From Galactobacter valiniphilus (GTDB lineage: Bacteria; Actinomycetota; Actinomycetes; Actinomycetales; Micrococcaceae), in the NCBI RefSeq assembly GCF_003575975.1, contig NZ_QQXK01000013.1:29212-93211 (forward strand): DNA of 64,000 nucleotides, in the 5' to 3' direction. Both the position numbers and the translations under genes were made by a program. The notes beneath the pieces are model-generated. The model worked only from the letters and a program-made list of their open reading frames with translations, made no database searches and was not told the origin of the DNA. Of this stretch, positions 16,804 through 26,428 are shown piece by piece (within the stretch, counting starts at the first letter, position 1; the number at the start of each line of letters is the position of its first letter).

Positions 16804-17898
16804 TCATGACGCCGCGCGACGCCAGCGAAACCGTGATGCGTCGCCGCGTGACGCCGAGGCACCCGACCGCGCGGGCGCGGTGCGGGGCTGCCAGCCGAGC
16901 GCCGGGCCCACGCGCGTGGCCAGCTGCGTGAGCAGGTGCCGCCAATCGGCGGGCTCGAGTTCGATGGGCAGCTCGAAGAGCACCTCGTCGGCGAGCGCGA
17001 AGGACGGGTCGGCGCGGTAGACCTCAACGATCTCGTCGAGCGAGCCGATGATGTCGCGCGCAATGATCGTCTTCTCCCCCACGATCCCCTCGGTGCGCGG
17101 GTTCCGCGCCTCCGCGTAGGCGCGGTAGCGCGCCTCCTGCTCCGGCGTGGTTCCCTCCACCGGCACGACGACGCGCGCATGGGCCACGTTGCCCAGCCCG
17201 GCCGGGTGGGCGGCAGCGTAGGCGGCCCGGTAGGCGCCGATCTGCGCGGCCTGGGCCGTCCCCACGGTGCTGTTGCCCTCCTCGGCCGAGGAGATGTTGG
17301 AGAGCAGGAGCCCCAGCCCGGCGGACCCGGCCCACGTGGCCGAGCGCAGGGATCCGGCCCCGTAGTTGAGGCGGTCGGCGAGCCCCACGCCGAGCGGCTG
17401 GACCGTTTCGGTGTCGAGGTCCCCACCCAGCCCCTTGTACGGGGGCACCTCCCGCAGCTTCTTGCCGCGCAGGATCTCCCGCAGCTCTTCGATGCGCCCG
17501 TAGCCGTAGTCGCCGGCCTCCCAGCCGGCCCCGAAAACGGCGGCGTTGAAGGCCGCGTCACCACGCGGCGGGTGCACGCTCAGGCCGGGGCGCAGGCGCC
17601 CGCCGGAGAGCGCGTCGGCGGTCGCGAGGTCCTCGGCGAGGCGGAAGGGGTTCTCGTGCTCCAGCGGGATCACGGCGTTGCCGAGCTCGAGGCGCTCTGT
17701 GGCCACGGCGAGCGCGCCGAGGATGACCCCGGGGGCGCCTGCCGCCTTCTGCAGGTGCCGCGTGCGCACCCACCCGGAGTCGAAGCCGAGCTCCTCCGCG
17801 AAACGGAAGAGGTCGAGGGCGTCCCGGAGCCCCGTGCCCGGATCGGCGGGATCGAAAGGAACGATGTGCAGGAAGCCGAGGCGCAGTCGAGAGCTCAT
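16804..17898 (-). CDS. LLM-class (luciferase-like) flavin-dependent oxidoreductase
   Basis: A 364-residue TIM-barrel protein of the bacterial luciferase-like monooxygenase family, which uses FMN or F420. Family features are the GFDSGWVRTRH strand-loop after the first helix, LELGNAVIPLEHENPFRLAEDLATADALSGGRLRPG, with the last part the hallmark of these oxidoreductases. The ATG at 17898 begins the conserved RLRLGFLHIVPF strand; ten codons further upstream are possible but not conserved in style. The substrate is unknown. It is divergent from the SDR gene across 77 bp. Confidence 0.85.
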   Translation of the reverse strand: MSSRLRLGFLHIVPFDPADPGTGLRDALDLFRFAEELGFDSGWVRTRHLQKAAGAPGVILGALAVATERLELGNAVIPLEHENPFRLAEDLATADALSGGRLRPGLSVHPPRGDAAFNAAVFGAGWEAGDYGYGRIEELREILRGKKLREVPPYKGLGGDLDTETVQPLGVGLADRLNYGAGSLRSATWAGSAGLGLLLSNISSAEEGNSTVGTAQAAQIGAYRAAYAAAHPAGLGNVAHARVVVPVEGTTPEQEARYRAYAEARNPRTEGIVGEKTIIARDIIGSLDEIVEVYRADPSFALADEVLFELPIELEPADWRHLLTQLATRVGPALGWQPRTAPARSGASASRGDASRFRWRRAAS

Positions 17899-17963
17899 GC
17901 CCGGCACGCTAGGTCCGCCGCGCACGGGCCAAAAAACTCACCGTCCCGAGGCGTCGCCCCGCG

Positions 17964-17975
17964 TAACCTGACGCC
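17964..17975 (+). promoter_or_regulatory. Putative leaderless promoter for the SDR gene
   Basis: TAACCT (17964-17969) ends 6 nt before the ATG at 17976 with no ribosome binding site between, the same spacing as at 12456-12467. Confidence 0.5.
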
Positions 17976-18770
17976 ATGCCCACGCGCCACCCGACCCCGC
18001 CCCGGCTCGCGTTCCTCATCGGAGGCAGCGAGGGAATCGGCCTCGCCACGGCCCGCGCCCTGGCCGCCCGGGGCACGAGCGTGGTGCTCTTCGGGCGTTC
18101 CCCCGCCAAACTCGAGGCGGCGCTCTCCTCCCTCGGGACCGCAGGCGCGCGGCACGCGGCCCACGCCCTCGACGTCCGCGACCGTGCAGGCACCGAGGCG
18201 GTCCTCGGCGAGGCCCTGGCGCTCCACGGCACCCCGCAGCTCGTCCTCGTGACGGCGGGCTTCGCGCGCGCCGCCTGGTTCGGCGAGGACGAAGTGGGAC
18301 TGGCGGAGGACATCATCGCCGTCAATCTGCTCGGCTCCATGAACGTGGCGCGGGCGCTCCTGCCCGCCCTGCGCACGGCGGGCACTGGGCGGCTGATCCT
18401 CACGAGCTCGCTCGCCGGGCTCGTGGCCGTGCCCGGCTACACGGCGTACTCGGCCGCCAAGTTCGGCGTCCTCGGCTTCGCGGACGCCCTGCGGCGCGAG
18501 ATCCACCGCGACGGCCTCCGCGTGAGCGTGCTGTGCCCTCCCAACACCCGCACGCCGGGGTTCGCCGCCGAGAACGTGGACAAGCCGGCCGAGGTGCTCG
18601 CGAGCGAGGAGAAGGTCCGCACGCTCTCGGCCGAGGACGTCGCCGAAGCGATGCTGCGCGCACTCCCCCGCCCGCCGCGGCTCATCGTGCCGGGAGCCGA
18701 CTCACGGCTCGCCGCGCTCGCGGTGCGCCTGTTCCCTGCACTCGGGGACGCGATCCTGCGCCGAAAGTGA
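17976..18770 (+). CDS. Short-chain dehydrogenase/reductase
   Basis: A 264-residue classical SDR. It has the nucleotide-binding loop GGSEGIGLA near residue 15, the catalytic Ser in LTSSLAG, and the YxxxK pair in YTAYSAAKFG. The GRSP stretch after the second strand favours NADP(H). The shape, with VVLFGRSPAKLE and VPGYTAYSAAKFGVLGFADALRREI, recalls 3-ketosphinganine reductase-like and other lipid-type SDRs, but the substrate cannot be set. It is divergent from the luciferase-like oxidoreductase and convergent with the TetR gene. Confidence 0.88.
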   Translation: MPTRHPTPPRLAFLIGGSEGIGLATARALAARGTSVVLFGRSPAKLEAALSSLGTAGARHAAHALDVRDRAGTEAVLGEALALHGTPQLVLVTAGFARAAWFGEDEVGLAEDIIAVNLLGSMNVARALLPALRTAGTGRLILTSSLAGLVAVPGYTAYSAAKFGVLGFADALRREIHRDGLRVSVLCPPNTRTPGFAAENVDKPAEVLASEEKVRTLSAEDVAEAMLRALPRPPRLIVPGADSRLAALAVRLFPALGDAILRRK

Positions 18771-18844
18771 GCCCGCGCCAGGGGCCGGCCGCCCCGGAAG
18801 CGGACACGCGCCGTCGTGCACTTCCGATGGACCCAGGCGGGCGC

Positions 18845-19369
18845 TCAGCGCTCGATGATCCGCGCGAAGTGTTCGATGTCCTGGGCGCTCAGGAAGGCTT
18901 CCTCGCCCGGCTCGGCAAGGTCGGCGTGATGGCTCGCGCCGTCGCCGGCCAGCAGCGCGAGGCGCGCGAGCACCGGGTTGCCCAGGAAGTCCTCGAGCAC
19001 GTCGAGCCACGCGGCGTGGGCCTCGGCGAGCGCCGCGCGGGCCTCCGCGTTGCCGGCCTGCGCCAGGCGCGAGGCCGCGACGACGGCGCGTTCGAGCGGT
19101 GCCTCGGTGTCGAGGGAGGAGGTCAGGTAGTAGCGCACGGGCCCGCCCTCGGCCGCGCGCATGAGCCGCAGGTCCTCCGTGAGCAGGGTGCGCAGGCGGG
19201 CCACGAGGGCGTCGTCAAGCTCGGAGCGTGAGCGGAAATAGTGCAGCAACCCGGCCTTGGAGAGGCCGCAGGCCTTCGCGACGGCGTCGATCGTGGCCGT
19301 GCGCACCCCGGCCTCGACGAGCAGCGACACGTAGGTGTCGACGATGCCCTCGGCCTTGTTGTTTTCCAC
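18845..19369 (-). CDS. TetR/AcrR-family transcriptional regulator
   Basis: A 174-residue repressor. The TetR helix-turn-helix lies at about residues 10-50 and reads IDAVAKACGLSKAGLLHYFRSRSELDDAL in style, with the typical LLHYF ending. The ligand-binding part is helical and ends in EHFARIIER. Its gene lies 74 bp from the convergent SDR gene; in such settings a TetR protein often controls a neighbouring oxidoreductase, but no operator was seen. The start at 19369 gives a normal N-terminus for the family. Confidence 0.88.
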   Translation of the reverse strand: MENNKAEGIVDTYVSLLVEAGVRTATIDAVAKACGLSKAGLLHYFRSRSELDDALVARLRTLLTEDLRLMRAAEGGPVRYYLTSSLDTEAPLERAVVAASRLAQAGNAEARAALAEAHAAWLDVLEDFLGNPVLARLALLAGDGASHHADLAEPGEEAFLSAQDIEHFARIIER

Positions 19370-19469
19370 GCTGCTCCCGCCGTGCCGTCCGTGCGCCTCC
19401 GGCCCCGCGCGGCGGCGTGGGCCGGGCGCTCGCCCTTCGCCCGCGACGATACCGCAGGGGCCTCGCGCT

Positions 19470-19507
19470 CCCGGTGCCGGCGGGGCAGGGGCCCCTCCGG
19501 CACCGGG
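19470..19507 (-). terminator. Terminator hairpin after small secreted protein gene
   Basis: Eleven-bp perfect stem CCCGGTGCCGG / CCGGCACCGGG with a further GGGC/GCCC pair inside, 9 bp past the stop at 19517. Confidence 0.7.
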
Positions 19508-19516
19508 CCAAGGGGG

Positions 19517-20023
19517 CTAGCGGGCGCTCATCCAGAGCGTCAGGGCCGTGGGCTTTCCGGAAGCGTCGAAGCGCGTGTAGACCACGAGCGAGAGCTTGCT
19601 GAGCCGCTTCGAGGAGAACTTCTTGAGCGCCCCGGAGGACTTCATCGCCGCGAGCGTCGAGGCCTCGAGCGCCTGAGCCTCTGCCGGGGTGCGCTTCTTG
19701 AGCTTCACCGTGATCTTGAAGGAGGCCGGTTGCTTGGCCAGATAGGCCGTGTCCTTCTTGGCGTAGGCGCGCATGAGCGCGGCGGTGCCGGCGACGTCCT
19801 TCGCGAGCGGCTTCGCCCCCGCCTTCTTGCTGGCGCCCTGGGTGCCGGTGAGCACCTTCGTCAGATAGGTGGAGGTGACGGACTTCCAGCTCGGGTCTGG
19901 CGTGACCGTCGTGCGCAGCACCGTGGCGGCGGCTGGCGATGGGGCGGCGGAGGCCGCGGCGACGGGGCTCGCGAGGAGGGCCGCGCTCAGGGCGGCGGCG
20001 AGGAATACGGCTCGACGACGCAT
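19517..20023 (-). CDS. Small secreted protein of unknown function
   Basis: A 168-residue exported protein. A signal peptide of about 27 residues (MRRR, then a hydrophobic core, then ASAAPS) precedes a Lys/Ala/Thr-rich mature part with no cysteines. The C-terminal third (FSSKRLSKLSLVVYTRFDASGKPTALTLWMSAR in style) could form a beta-rich end. I recognise no family. Its ATG follows AAGGAGCCAGC. It has its own terminator. It would be released or bound to the cell wall. Confidence 0.65.
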   Translation of the reverse strand: MRRRAVFLAAALSAALLASPVAAASAAPSPAAATVLRTTVTPDPSWKSVTSTYLTKVLTGTQGASKKAGAKPLAKDVAGTAALMRAYAKKDTAYLAKQPASFKITVKLKKRTPAEAQALEASTLAAMKSSGALKKFSSKRLSKLSLVVYTRFDASGKPTALTLWMSAR

Positions 20024-20253
20024 GCTGGCTCCTTGAATGACAGGTGGGGGCCGGACAGCGCGAAGCCTACGCCGGGCCGCCTCGGGCCCCTAGGACCACG
20101 GAAAGACACTTCTCGGGCCGGGTCCACGGACCCCGGGGCTTCCCCGCCCGACGGCGCGCGGCCTGGTCCGCGGAGCCGGCCACGCGCCGTCGTAGCCCGT
20201 GGCTCAGCCTCCGGAGCAAGCCCGAGTCCGCTCATCACCGTCCGGGCAAAACA

Positions 20254-20282
20254 AAAGACCCGGTCCGATGGACCGGGTCTTT
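20254..20282. terminator. Terminator of tRNA-Leu
   Basis: Perfect 13-bp stem AAAGACCCGGTCC / GGACCGGGTCTTT with loop GAT; on the minus strand it is followed by a T-rich run (TTTTGTTTT), just downstream of the tRNA. Confidence 0.85.
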
Positions 20283-20288
20283 CCTTTG

Positions 20289-20372
<84 letters not shown>

Positions 20373-20755
20373 AGAGTAGCTGCACCTGGTGCGGCCGTGG
20401 GGGCCGCATTCGGAGCGAGATTAAGCTTACAGGCCTCTCCGCGAGATTCCTAATCGGGCCGTCCCCGCCCACTCGACACGGCCCGCGCCCCGGTGTCCGG
20501 CGGCGGAAAACCCGGCCGCGCGCCGTCGTCGTGTCCTCTTCGCAACCCCTTTCACAGCGCGCTATCACGGGGATTCCGCCCTCCTCGCAGTCGTGTTGGG
20601 TAGCATCGAGGCCGGACACCGGTGTCGGTGATCACCCCGGCGTGCCCTCGTGCGGCCCGCCGGTCGCCCCTCGCGGGACGCATGGTGACACCGCCAACGA
20701 GTCCGGTCGGCGCATGCGCGCCGGCATTCCCCCAGTTTGAGGAAAGGAGGCCACG
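20373..20755. other. Intergenic region upstream of fhaA
   Basis: No gene or RNA was found in 383 bp. It should hold the promoters of tRNA-Leu (minus) and of the fhaA operon (plus). A -10-like TAGCAT occurs at 20601-20606 without a clear -35. A strong AAAGGAGG sits just before fhaA. Confidence 0.4.
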
Positions 20756-21544
20756 ATGGGCATCGTTAAGGGACTCGAGCGCGGCCTCGAGAGATTGGTG
20801 GCCAAGGCCTTCCGGGGCGCGGCCAACGACGGCGTCAAGCCGGTCGAGATCGCCAATCGACTCCGCAACGTCATGGACGACGAGGCCTTCGCACTGTCGG
20901 AGGGCCGCACCGTCGCGCCCCACTCCTTCACCGTTCGCCTGGGCGACGAGGACTACGAGAAGGCGCGCGGCTGGGGACAGCCCCTCGCGCAGGAACTTGC
21001 CGACGTCGCCCTGGAGCACGCCCAGGCGCAGGACTACACGCTGCGCGACGCCGTGAGCGTCACGTTCCGCCACGACCCCTCGCTCGGTCGCGGCCACCTC
21101 GAGGTCGATTCCTCCCTCGGTGGCCCGCAGGCGGCACCCCCGCGCCCCTCCCGCCCGGCACCCGCCGCGGCGCCGGCGCCCGCCCCGGAGATCCCGCGCG
21201 GCGCCACGACCCGCATCGCTCCCCCGCCGCCGCGCCCGCAGGCACCCACCCCCGTCATCGAGGTCGAGGGCCGCCGCTACGGGATCAACGCGGAAGAGAT
21301 CACCATCGGGCGCTCGTCCGAGGCCGACATCCAGGTGGACGACACCGGCGTGTCCCGCAAGCACACCGCGATCGTGCGCCGCGGGGACCGGGTCTACGCC
21401 CGCGACCTCGGCTCGACCAACGGCACCTTCGTGAACGGCACCCGGATCACGGGAGACACCGAACTTCTCGACGGAACGGTGGTGGCGCTGGGACACACCC
21501 GCATCACCTTCCGCCTTGAGGCCAACCCCCAAGGGGTGAAGTAG
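20756..21544 (+). CDS. fhaA: FhaA: DUF3662 and FHA-domain protein
   Basis: A 262-residue phosphothreonine-binding protein. The N-terminal DUF3662 domain (about 1-120) begins with MGIVKGLERGLERLV; a Pro/Ala-rich linker follows; the C-terminal FHA domain (about 170-260) has IGRSSEADI, SRKH and GSTNGTFVNG, the phosphopeptide-contacting loops. In actinobacteria FhaA binds phosphorylated partners of PknA/PknB and links them to peptidoglycan synthesis. It opens the operon fhaA-fhaB-pstP-rodA-pbpA-pknA-pknB. Confidence 0.95.
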   Translation: MGIVKGLERGLERLVAKAFRGAANDGVKPVEIANRLRNVMDDEAFALSEGRTVAPHSFTVRLGDEDYEKARGWGQPLAQELADVALEHAQAQDYTLRDAVSVTFRHDPSLGRGHLEVDSSLGGPQAAPPRPSRPAPAAAPAPAPEIPRGATTRIAPPPPRPQAPTPVIEVEGRRYGINAEEITIGRSSEADIQVDDTGVSRKHTAIVRRGDRVYARDLGSTNGTFVNGTRITGDTELLDGTVVALGHTRITFRLEANPQGVK

Positions 21545-21548
21545 CCCA

Positions 21549-22043
21549 GTGGCACCACTCGTCCTGACCCTTCTGCGCTTCGGCTTCCTGGCCTTGGTGT
21601 GGATCCTCGTTCTCGTGGTCATCCTGGCCCTGCGCCGCGATCTCGGAGTGGGCCAGCGCACCCGCGTGGCCGCGGCCGGCGCCGAACGCCGCGGCCTCAA
21701 GGCGCCGGCCCCCGAGACACCCCTCGCCCCGCCCGTCGAGGAAGCTCCGCGCCCGGCGAGTGAGCTCGTGGTGCTCGCGGGCAGCCGGGCCGGCACCGTC
21801 CTCCCCCTCGGCGCCAGCCCGCTGTTGCTCGGCCGCGCCCAGGAGGCCAACCTCGTGCTCGACGACGACTACTCCTCGGGCCGCCACGCGCGCCTGTTCC
21901 CGCAGGGCAGCCGCTGGTTCCTCGAGGACCTTGGCTCGACCAACGGCACCTTCATCGATGACGCGCCGCTCACGCGCGCCCAGCCGGTGGAGCCCGGCCA
22001 GCGCATCCGCATCGGCAAGACCGTGATGGAGTTGAGGCCGTAG
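21549..22043 (+). CDS. fhaB: FhaB: membrane-anchored FHA-domain protein
   Basis: A 164-residue protein with one N-terminal membrane helix (residues about 5-28) and a C-terminal FHA domain containing LLLGRAQEANLVLDDDYSSGRH and GSTNGTFIDD, where the Arg, Ser and His that hold phosphothreonine are present. It starts with GTG four bases after fhaA. FhaB (FipA-like) proteins act with FhaA and the PknA/B kinases in septal and polar wall growth. Confidence 0.94.
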   Translation: MAPLVLTLLRFGFLALVWILVLVVILALRRDLGVGQRTRVAAAGAERRGLKAPAPETPLAPPVEEAPRPASELVVLAGSRAGTVLPLGASPLLLGRAQEANLVLDDDYSSGRHARLFPQGSRWFLEDLGSTNGTFIDDAPLTRAQPVEPGQRIRIGKTVMELRP

Positions 22044-22044
22044 C

Positions 22045-23472
22045 ATGGCGCTCTATCTCGACTTCGCGGCCGCCTCCGACGTGGGACGCGTCCGCAAGAA
22101 GAACGACGATTCCGGCTACGCCGGGCGCTACCTTGCCGTCGTCGCCGACGGCATGGGAGGCCACGTGGGCGGCGATGTCGCCTCGGCATCCACCGTCCTC
22201 GATCTGGTGCACCTGGATCACCCCGACGTGGCCCACCCGGCCACGACGCTCGCGGATGAGATCCAGAGCGCCAACATCATCCTCAACGAGCTCGTCGACG
22301 CCAATCCCAAGCTCTCCGGCATGGGCACCACGGTGACGGCACTGCTGCTCACGGGCGATCGCTTCCGCTTCGCCCACATCGGCGATTCCCGCGCCTACCG
22401 CCTCAAGGACGGCGTGTGGGAGCAGATCTCGCGCGATCACACCTTCGTGGAGAAGCTGCTCGAGGAGGGCCGCATCACGCCCGAAGAGGCGAAGGTGCAC
22501 CCCCACCGCAACGTGATCATGCGCGTGCTCGGAGATTCCGATGCCTCCCCCGAGCTCGATCTGCAGGAGTTCCCCGTGGAACCCGGCGAGGTCTGGATGC
22601 TCTGCTCCGACGGCATCAACGCCGTGGTTCCCGAGGAGGAGACCGAGCGCATCGTGCGCCTGTCAGGCTCCGTCGAGGACGCGGCGAACGCCCTGGTCCA
22701 GCGCACGCTGGAGCTGGGGAGCCCGGATAACGTCACCGCCGTGGTGGTCCAGGTGCTCGACGACGCGGCGACGCCGCCTTCGCTTCCCCGCACCCCCGCC
22801 GAGGCGGCCGATGATCCCTCGCCGGACACCGGCCAGCTGCGCGTGGCGGCCGACGGCGACCTTGCCGCCAACCAGGCGATCCTGCGCCACGAGATGGCCA
22901 ATCGCCCGCACTCCCTCGTGGGCGCCGCCCTGCTCGCGACCGAGTCCGGGCAGATTCCGATCGTCACGCAGCGCTCCGGTGAGCGCCGCGCCGCCGCCCT
23001 GCTCAACCACAAGTCGGCCCAGGCCGAGGCGGATGCGCTGGCCCCCGAGGCCGAGCTGCTCACCGATGAGCCGCGCCGTCGCCGCGGTTGGGTGCTCCCG
23101 GGCATCCTTGTGGTGTGCATCGGCCTGCTCGCCTCGGTGCTGTACTTCGGGTACACGTGGACGCAGACCCGTTACTTCGCCGGCCTGGACAACGGCAAGG
23201 TCGCCGTCTTCCAGGGCGTCTCCCAGGACATCGGCCCGCTCAAGCTCTCCCACGTGGACACCACCACGCAGGTGCCGGTCGACGTGCTGCCCAAGTTCTG
23301 GCAGGACAAGCTCAGCGCCGGCATCCCGGCCGAAAATCGCCAGGAGGCCATGGACACCCTGCGCCTCATCGTGCTCAAGGCCAAGGAGCAATGCACCGTC
23401 GTGGCACCCGGCGCCGGCGGCTCGGTGAGCAGCGAGGCCCCGGCCTTCTGCACCGAGGAGGTGCCCCAGTGA
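22045..23472 (+). CDS. pstP: PstP: PP2C-type Ser/Thr protein phosphatase
   Basis: A 475-residue membrane phosphatase that reverses PknA/PknB signalling. The catalytic PPM domain (about 1-235) shows the metal-binding motifs DVGRVRKKNDD, VVADGMGGH, HIGDSRAYRL, RDHTF and MLCSDGI. A charged linker follows, then a single membrane helix near residues 350-375, then an extracellular domain of about 100 residues. It starts one base after fhaB and its stop overlaps the rodA start. Confidence 0.95.
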   Translation: MALYLDFAAASDVGRVRKKNDDSGYAGRYLAVVADGMGGHVGGDVASASTVLDLVHLDHPDVAHPATTLADEIQSANIILNELVDANPKLSGMGTTVTALLLTGDRFRFAHIGDSRAYRLKDGVWEQISRDHTFVEKLLEEGRITPEEAKVHPHRNVIMRVLGDSDASPELDLQEFPVEPGEVWMLCSDGINAVVPEEETERIVRLSGSVEDAANALVQRTLELGSPDNVTAVVVQVLDDAATPPSLPRTPAEAADDPSPDTGQLRVAADGDLAANQAILRHEMANRPHSLVGAALLATESGQIPIVTQRSGERRAAALLNHKSAQAEADALAPEAELLTDEPRRRRGWVLPGILVVCIGLLASVLYFGYTWTQTRYFAGLDNGKVAVFQGVSQDIGPLKLSHVDTTTQVPVDVLPKFWQDKLSAGIPAENRQEAMDTLRLIVLKAKEQCTVVAPGAGGSVSSEAPAFCTEEVPQ

Positions 23473-24962
23473 GCGCCCCCGTTGTTGATGCTACAAGCGG
23501 CATGAAGGCGAAACGACAGCGCCCGCAGCCCACGCGCCGCACCCTCGAGCTCTTCCTGCTCCTGCTCGCGCTGGGCGTCACCGCCCTGGCCGACTTCCTC
23601 GTCTCCTCCAGCGTCGGGGCCTCGAGCAACGACACCTCCTGGATCACCCACGTGGTCGTCCTCGGCCTGCTGGGGTTCGGCGTGAACGTTTCTCTGCGCC
23701 TGTGGGCAAAATATGCCGATCCGTTCATTCTTCCGGTCGTTGTGGCCCTGAACGGCATCGGCCTGGCCATGATCCACCGCCTCGATCTGGCCTCAAGCGC
23801 GGCGGCGGGCAGCAATGCAGCCACGAGCCAGTTGTTATATACCGGACTAGGCATGATCTGCGCAGTGGTGGTCATGTGGATCATCCGCGACCACCGCGTG
23901 CTGCGCCGCTTCACCTACGTGTGGCTCGCCGCCTCCGTGGTCCTCTTACTCCTGCCGCTCGTTCCGGGCCTCGGCGCCGGCACCATCAACGGCGCCAACA
24001 TCTGGATCCGCGTGGGTTCCTTCTCGCTCCAGCCGGGTGAGTTCGCCAAGATCACGCTCGCGCTGTTCTTCGCGTCCTACCTCGGCTCCAAGCGGGATCT
24101 CATCCTGTTGGCCGGGCGCAAGATCGGCCCGCTCCAGCTGCCCCGCGCCCGCGATCTCGGCCCCATGCTCGTCGCCTGGGCCGTGGCCCTCGGCGTCCTG
24201 GTCTTCCAGCGCGATCTGGGCTCGGCCATCATGTTCTTCGGCCTCTTCATGGTGATGATCTACGTGGCGACGGGCCGCGTCTCCTGGATCGTCATCGGCC
24301 TGGGCCTCATGGTGCTCGGCGGCGCCGCCGCCATGATGTTCATGGGCCACGTCCAGCGCCGCGTCAACGTCTGGCTGAACGCCTTCGACCCGAACGTCTA
24401 CGAGGCCAAGGGCGGAAGCCTGCAGATCGTCCAAGGCCTCTTTGCCATGGCCAACGGCGGCATGGTGGGTACGGGCCTCGGCGGCGGACAGCCGTACCGC
24501 ATCCCCGTGGCCAAGTCCGACATGATCTATGCCTCCCTCGGCGAGGAACTCGGCCTCATCGGCATGCTGGCGATCGTCTGCCTCTTCCTCATCCTCATCA
24601 GCCGCGGCATCCGCGCGGCCCTCGGCGCCCGCGACAGCTTCGGCAAGCTGCTGGGCACGGGCCTGAGCTTCATCCTCGCGCTGCAGTTCTTTGTGGTGAC
24701 GGCCGGCGTCCTGCGCGTCATGCCGCTCACCGGCCTCGCCACGCCCTTCCTCGCCGCGGGCGGTTCCGCCCTGCTGGCCAACTGGATCCTGGTGTCCCTC
24801 TTGCTCCTGATCTCCCACAACGCCAGGCGCCCCTCCACGGGCGGCGGCACCCTCTCGACCACCGAGCAGGGCCTCATCGACCGCAAGGTCGAGGCCAAGC
24901 GCGCGCAGGAGGCCAGCGAGACCGGCCCCGGCGCGCCGCTCGCGGGGGGTGAGGACGCGTGA
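23469..24962 (+). CDS. rodA: RodA/FtsW-type SEDS peptidoglycan glycosyltransferase
   Basis: A 497-residue SEDS-family membrane protein that polymerises lipid II glycan strands in partnership with a class B penicillin-binding protein. About ten membrane helices are seen. Family motifs include GANIWIRVGSFSLQPGEFAKI, FQRDLGSAIMFFG and GEELGLIGM. The GTG start overlaps the pstP stop by 4 bp. It is followed directly by its cognate transpeptidase gene, which it overlaps by 4 bp. RodA rather than FtsW by operon position. Confidence 0.94.
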   Translation: MSAPVVDATSGMKAKRQRPQPTRRTLELFLLLLALGVTALADFLVSSSVGASSNDTSWITHVVVLGLLGFGVNVSLRLWAKYADPFILPVVVALNGIGLAMIHRLDLASSAAAGSNAATSQLLYTGLGMICAVVVMWIIRDHRVLRRFTYVWLAASVVLLLLPLVPGLGAGTINGANIWIRVGSFSLQPGEFAKITLALFFASYLGSKRDLILLAGRKIGPLQLPRARDLGPMLVAWAVALGVLVFQRDLGSAIMFFGLFMVMIYVATGRVSWIVIGLGLMVLGGAAAMMFMGHVQRRVNVWLNAFDPNVYEAKGGSLQIVQGLFAMANGGMVGTGLGGGQPYRIPVAKSDMIYASLGEELGLIGMLAIVCLFLILISRGIRAALGARDSFGKLLGTGLSFILALQFFVVTAGVLRVMPLTGLATPFLAAGGSALLANWILVSLLLLISHNARRPSTGGGTLSTTEQGLIDRKVEAKRAQEASETGPGAPLAGGEDA

Positions 24963-26428
24963 ACCAGGCCATCAGGCGCACCTGGGTCGCCATCGTCGCG
25001 CTCCTGGCGATCATCATGGGTGCCACGACCTACGTGCAGTTCTTCGCCGCCGACGCGATCAACAACGATGCGCTGAACACCTCGCGCAAGCTCGACGCCG
25101 CCAACTCCTCCCCGCGTGGGACGATCCTGGCCGGAGGCGAGGCGATCGCCGAGTCGGTCAAGAACCCCGAGGGCAGCACCTACGCCTACAAGCGGGTCTA
25201 CAACGACGCCAAGCTGTACTCGGGCCTCACTGGCTACTTCAGCCTGGACGCCGGCGTGACCCAGCTCGAGTCTTCCCAGAACCAGACGCTCATGGGCAGC
25301 TCGGACGATCAGTTCTTCGACCGCATCGCGAACCTGTTCACGGGCACGGAGGATCAGGGCGCCAACATCGAGCTCACGATCGACCCGAAGATCCAGAAGG
25401 CGGCCTACGACGCGCTGCCCGATGACTTCAAGGGTTCGGTCGTCGTCCTGAACCCCAAGACCGGCGAGATCCTGGCCATGGTGTCCAAGCCCAGCTTCGA
25501 CACCAACCTGCTCGCCGTGCAGTCGACCTCGAAGGCCGCCGCCAACCGCGCGGAGCTCTCGAAGAACAAGAACATCCGGCTCTACTGGAATCCGGCCGTT
25601 CAGGACCGCGTGTCCCCCGGTTCCACGTTCAAGGTCCTCGACCTCGTGGCCGGCATGGAGACGGGCTACTTCAAGCTCGACGGGGAGTACGACAACTCCC
25701 TGAAGTGGACCCCGCCCGGAACCAGCACGCCGCTCGGCAACTTCGACGGCGGCAATTGCTCGCAGCAGCCCGACAAGGCCTCGCTGCGCTTCATCGTGGC
25801 CCAGTCCTGCAACACCCCCTTCGGCCAGGCGATCCAGGAGATCGGCCAGGACAAGATGAAGGAGGTGACCGAGCGCTTCGGCTTCAACTCGAAGCCGGAT
25901 TGGCTGGGTCTCTCCCCGACGGCCGCCTCGGTGTGGCCCACGGACAAGATGTCCCCCGGCAACCTCGCCTCGGCCTCGATCGGTCAGTACGACGTGCAGA
26001 CCACGGTCCTGCAGATGGCCATGGTCTCCGCCGGCATCGCGAACGACGGCGTGCTGATGAAGCCCCAGCTCATCAAGCAGGTCACGGGCTCCGACCTCAA
26101 GGTCCTGCAGGACTTCAAGGCCGAGAAGTACTCCACCGTGACGACGCCGCAGATTGCCAACGACGTCACCGAGCTCATGCGCGGCCCGGTGCAGTCGGGC
26201 ACGGCGAGGCGGGCGGCCGTTCCCGGCCTCGACATCGCCGCCAAGACCGGCACGGCGCAGATCGGCACGGGGACCGGCAAGGTCAACGCGTGGATCACGG
26301 GGTTCGCCCCGGCCGATGATCCCGAGGTCGCCATCGCGGTGAACGTCGAGAACATCACCTACGACCAGAGCCACGGGCTCACCAGCACGATTATGAAGAA
26401 CGTACTCAAGGCGGTGTTCAACAAGTGA
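24959..26428 (+). CDS. pbpA: PbpA: class B penicillin-binding transpeptidase
   Basis: A 489-residue D,D-transpeptidase that cross-links peptidoglycan. A single N-terminal membrane helix (about 8-30) is followed by a dimerisation region and the transpeptidase domain. The active-site triad is complete: Ser222-x-x-Lys225 in SPGSTFK, SCN further on, and AAKTGTAQ. Overlaps at both ends with rodA and pknA indicate translational coupling. The protein lacks a glycosyltransferase domain, which RodA supplies. Confidence 0.95.
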   Translation: MNQAIRRTWVAIVALLAIIMGATTYVQFFAADAINNDALNTSRKLDAANSSPRGTILAGGEAIAESVKNPEGSTYAYKRVYNDAKLYSGLTGYFSLDAGVTQLESSQNQTLMGSSDDQFFDRIANLFTGTEDQGANIELTIDPKIQKAAYDALPDDFKGSVVVLNPKTGEILAMVSKPSFDTNLLAVQSTSKAAANRAELSKNKNIRLYWNPAVQDRVSPGSTFKVLDLVAGMETGYFKLDGEYDNSLKWTPPGTSTPLGNFDGGNCSQQPDKASLRFIVAQSCNTPFGQAIQEIGQDKMKEVTERFGFNSKPDWLGLSPTAASVWPTDKMSPGNLASASIGQYDVQTTVLQMAMVSAGIANDGVLMKPQLIKQVTGSDLKVLQDFKAEKYSTVTTPQIANDVTELMRGPVQSGTARRAAVPGLDIAAKTGTAQIGTGTGKVNAWITGFAPADDPEVAIAVNVENITYDQSHGLTSTIMKNVLKAVFNK

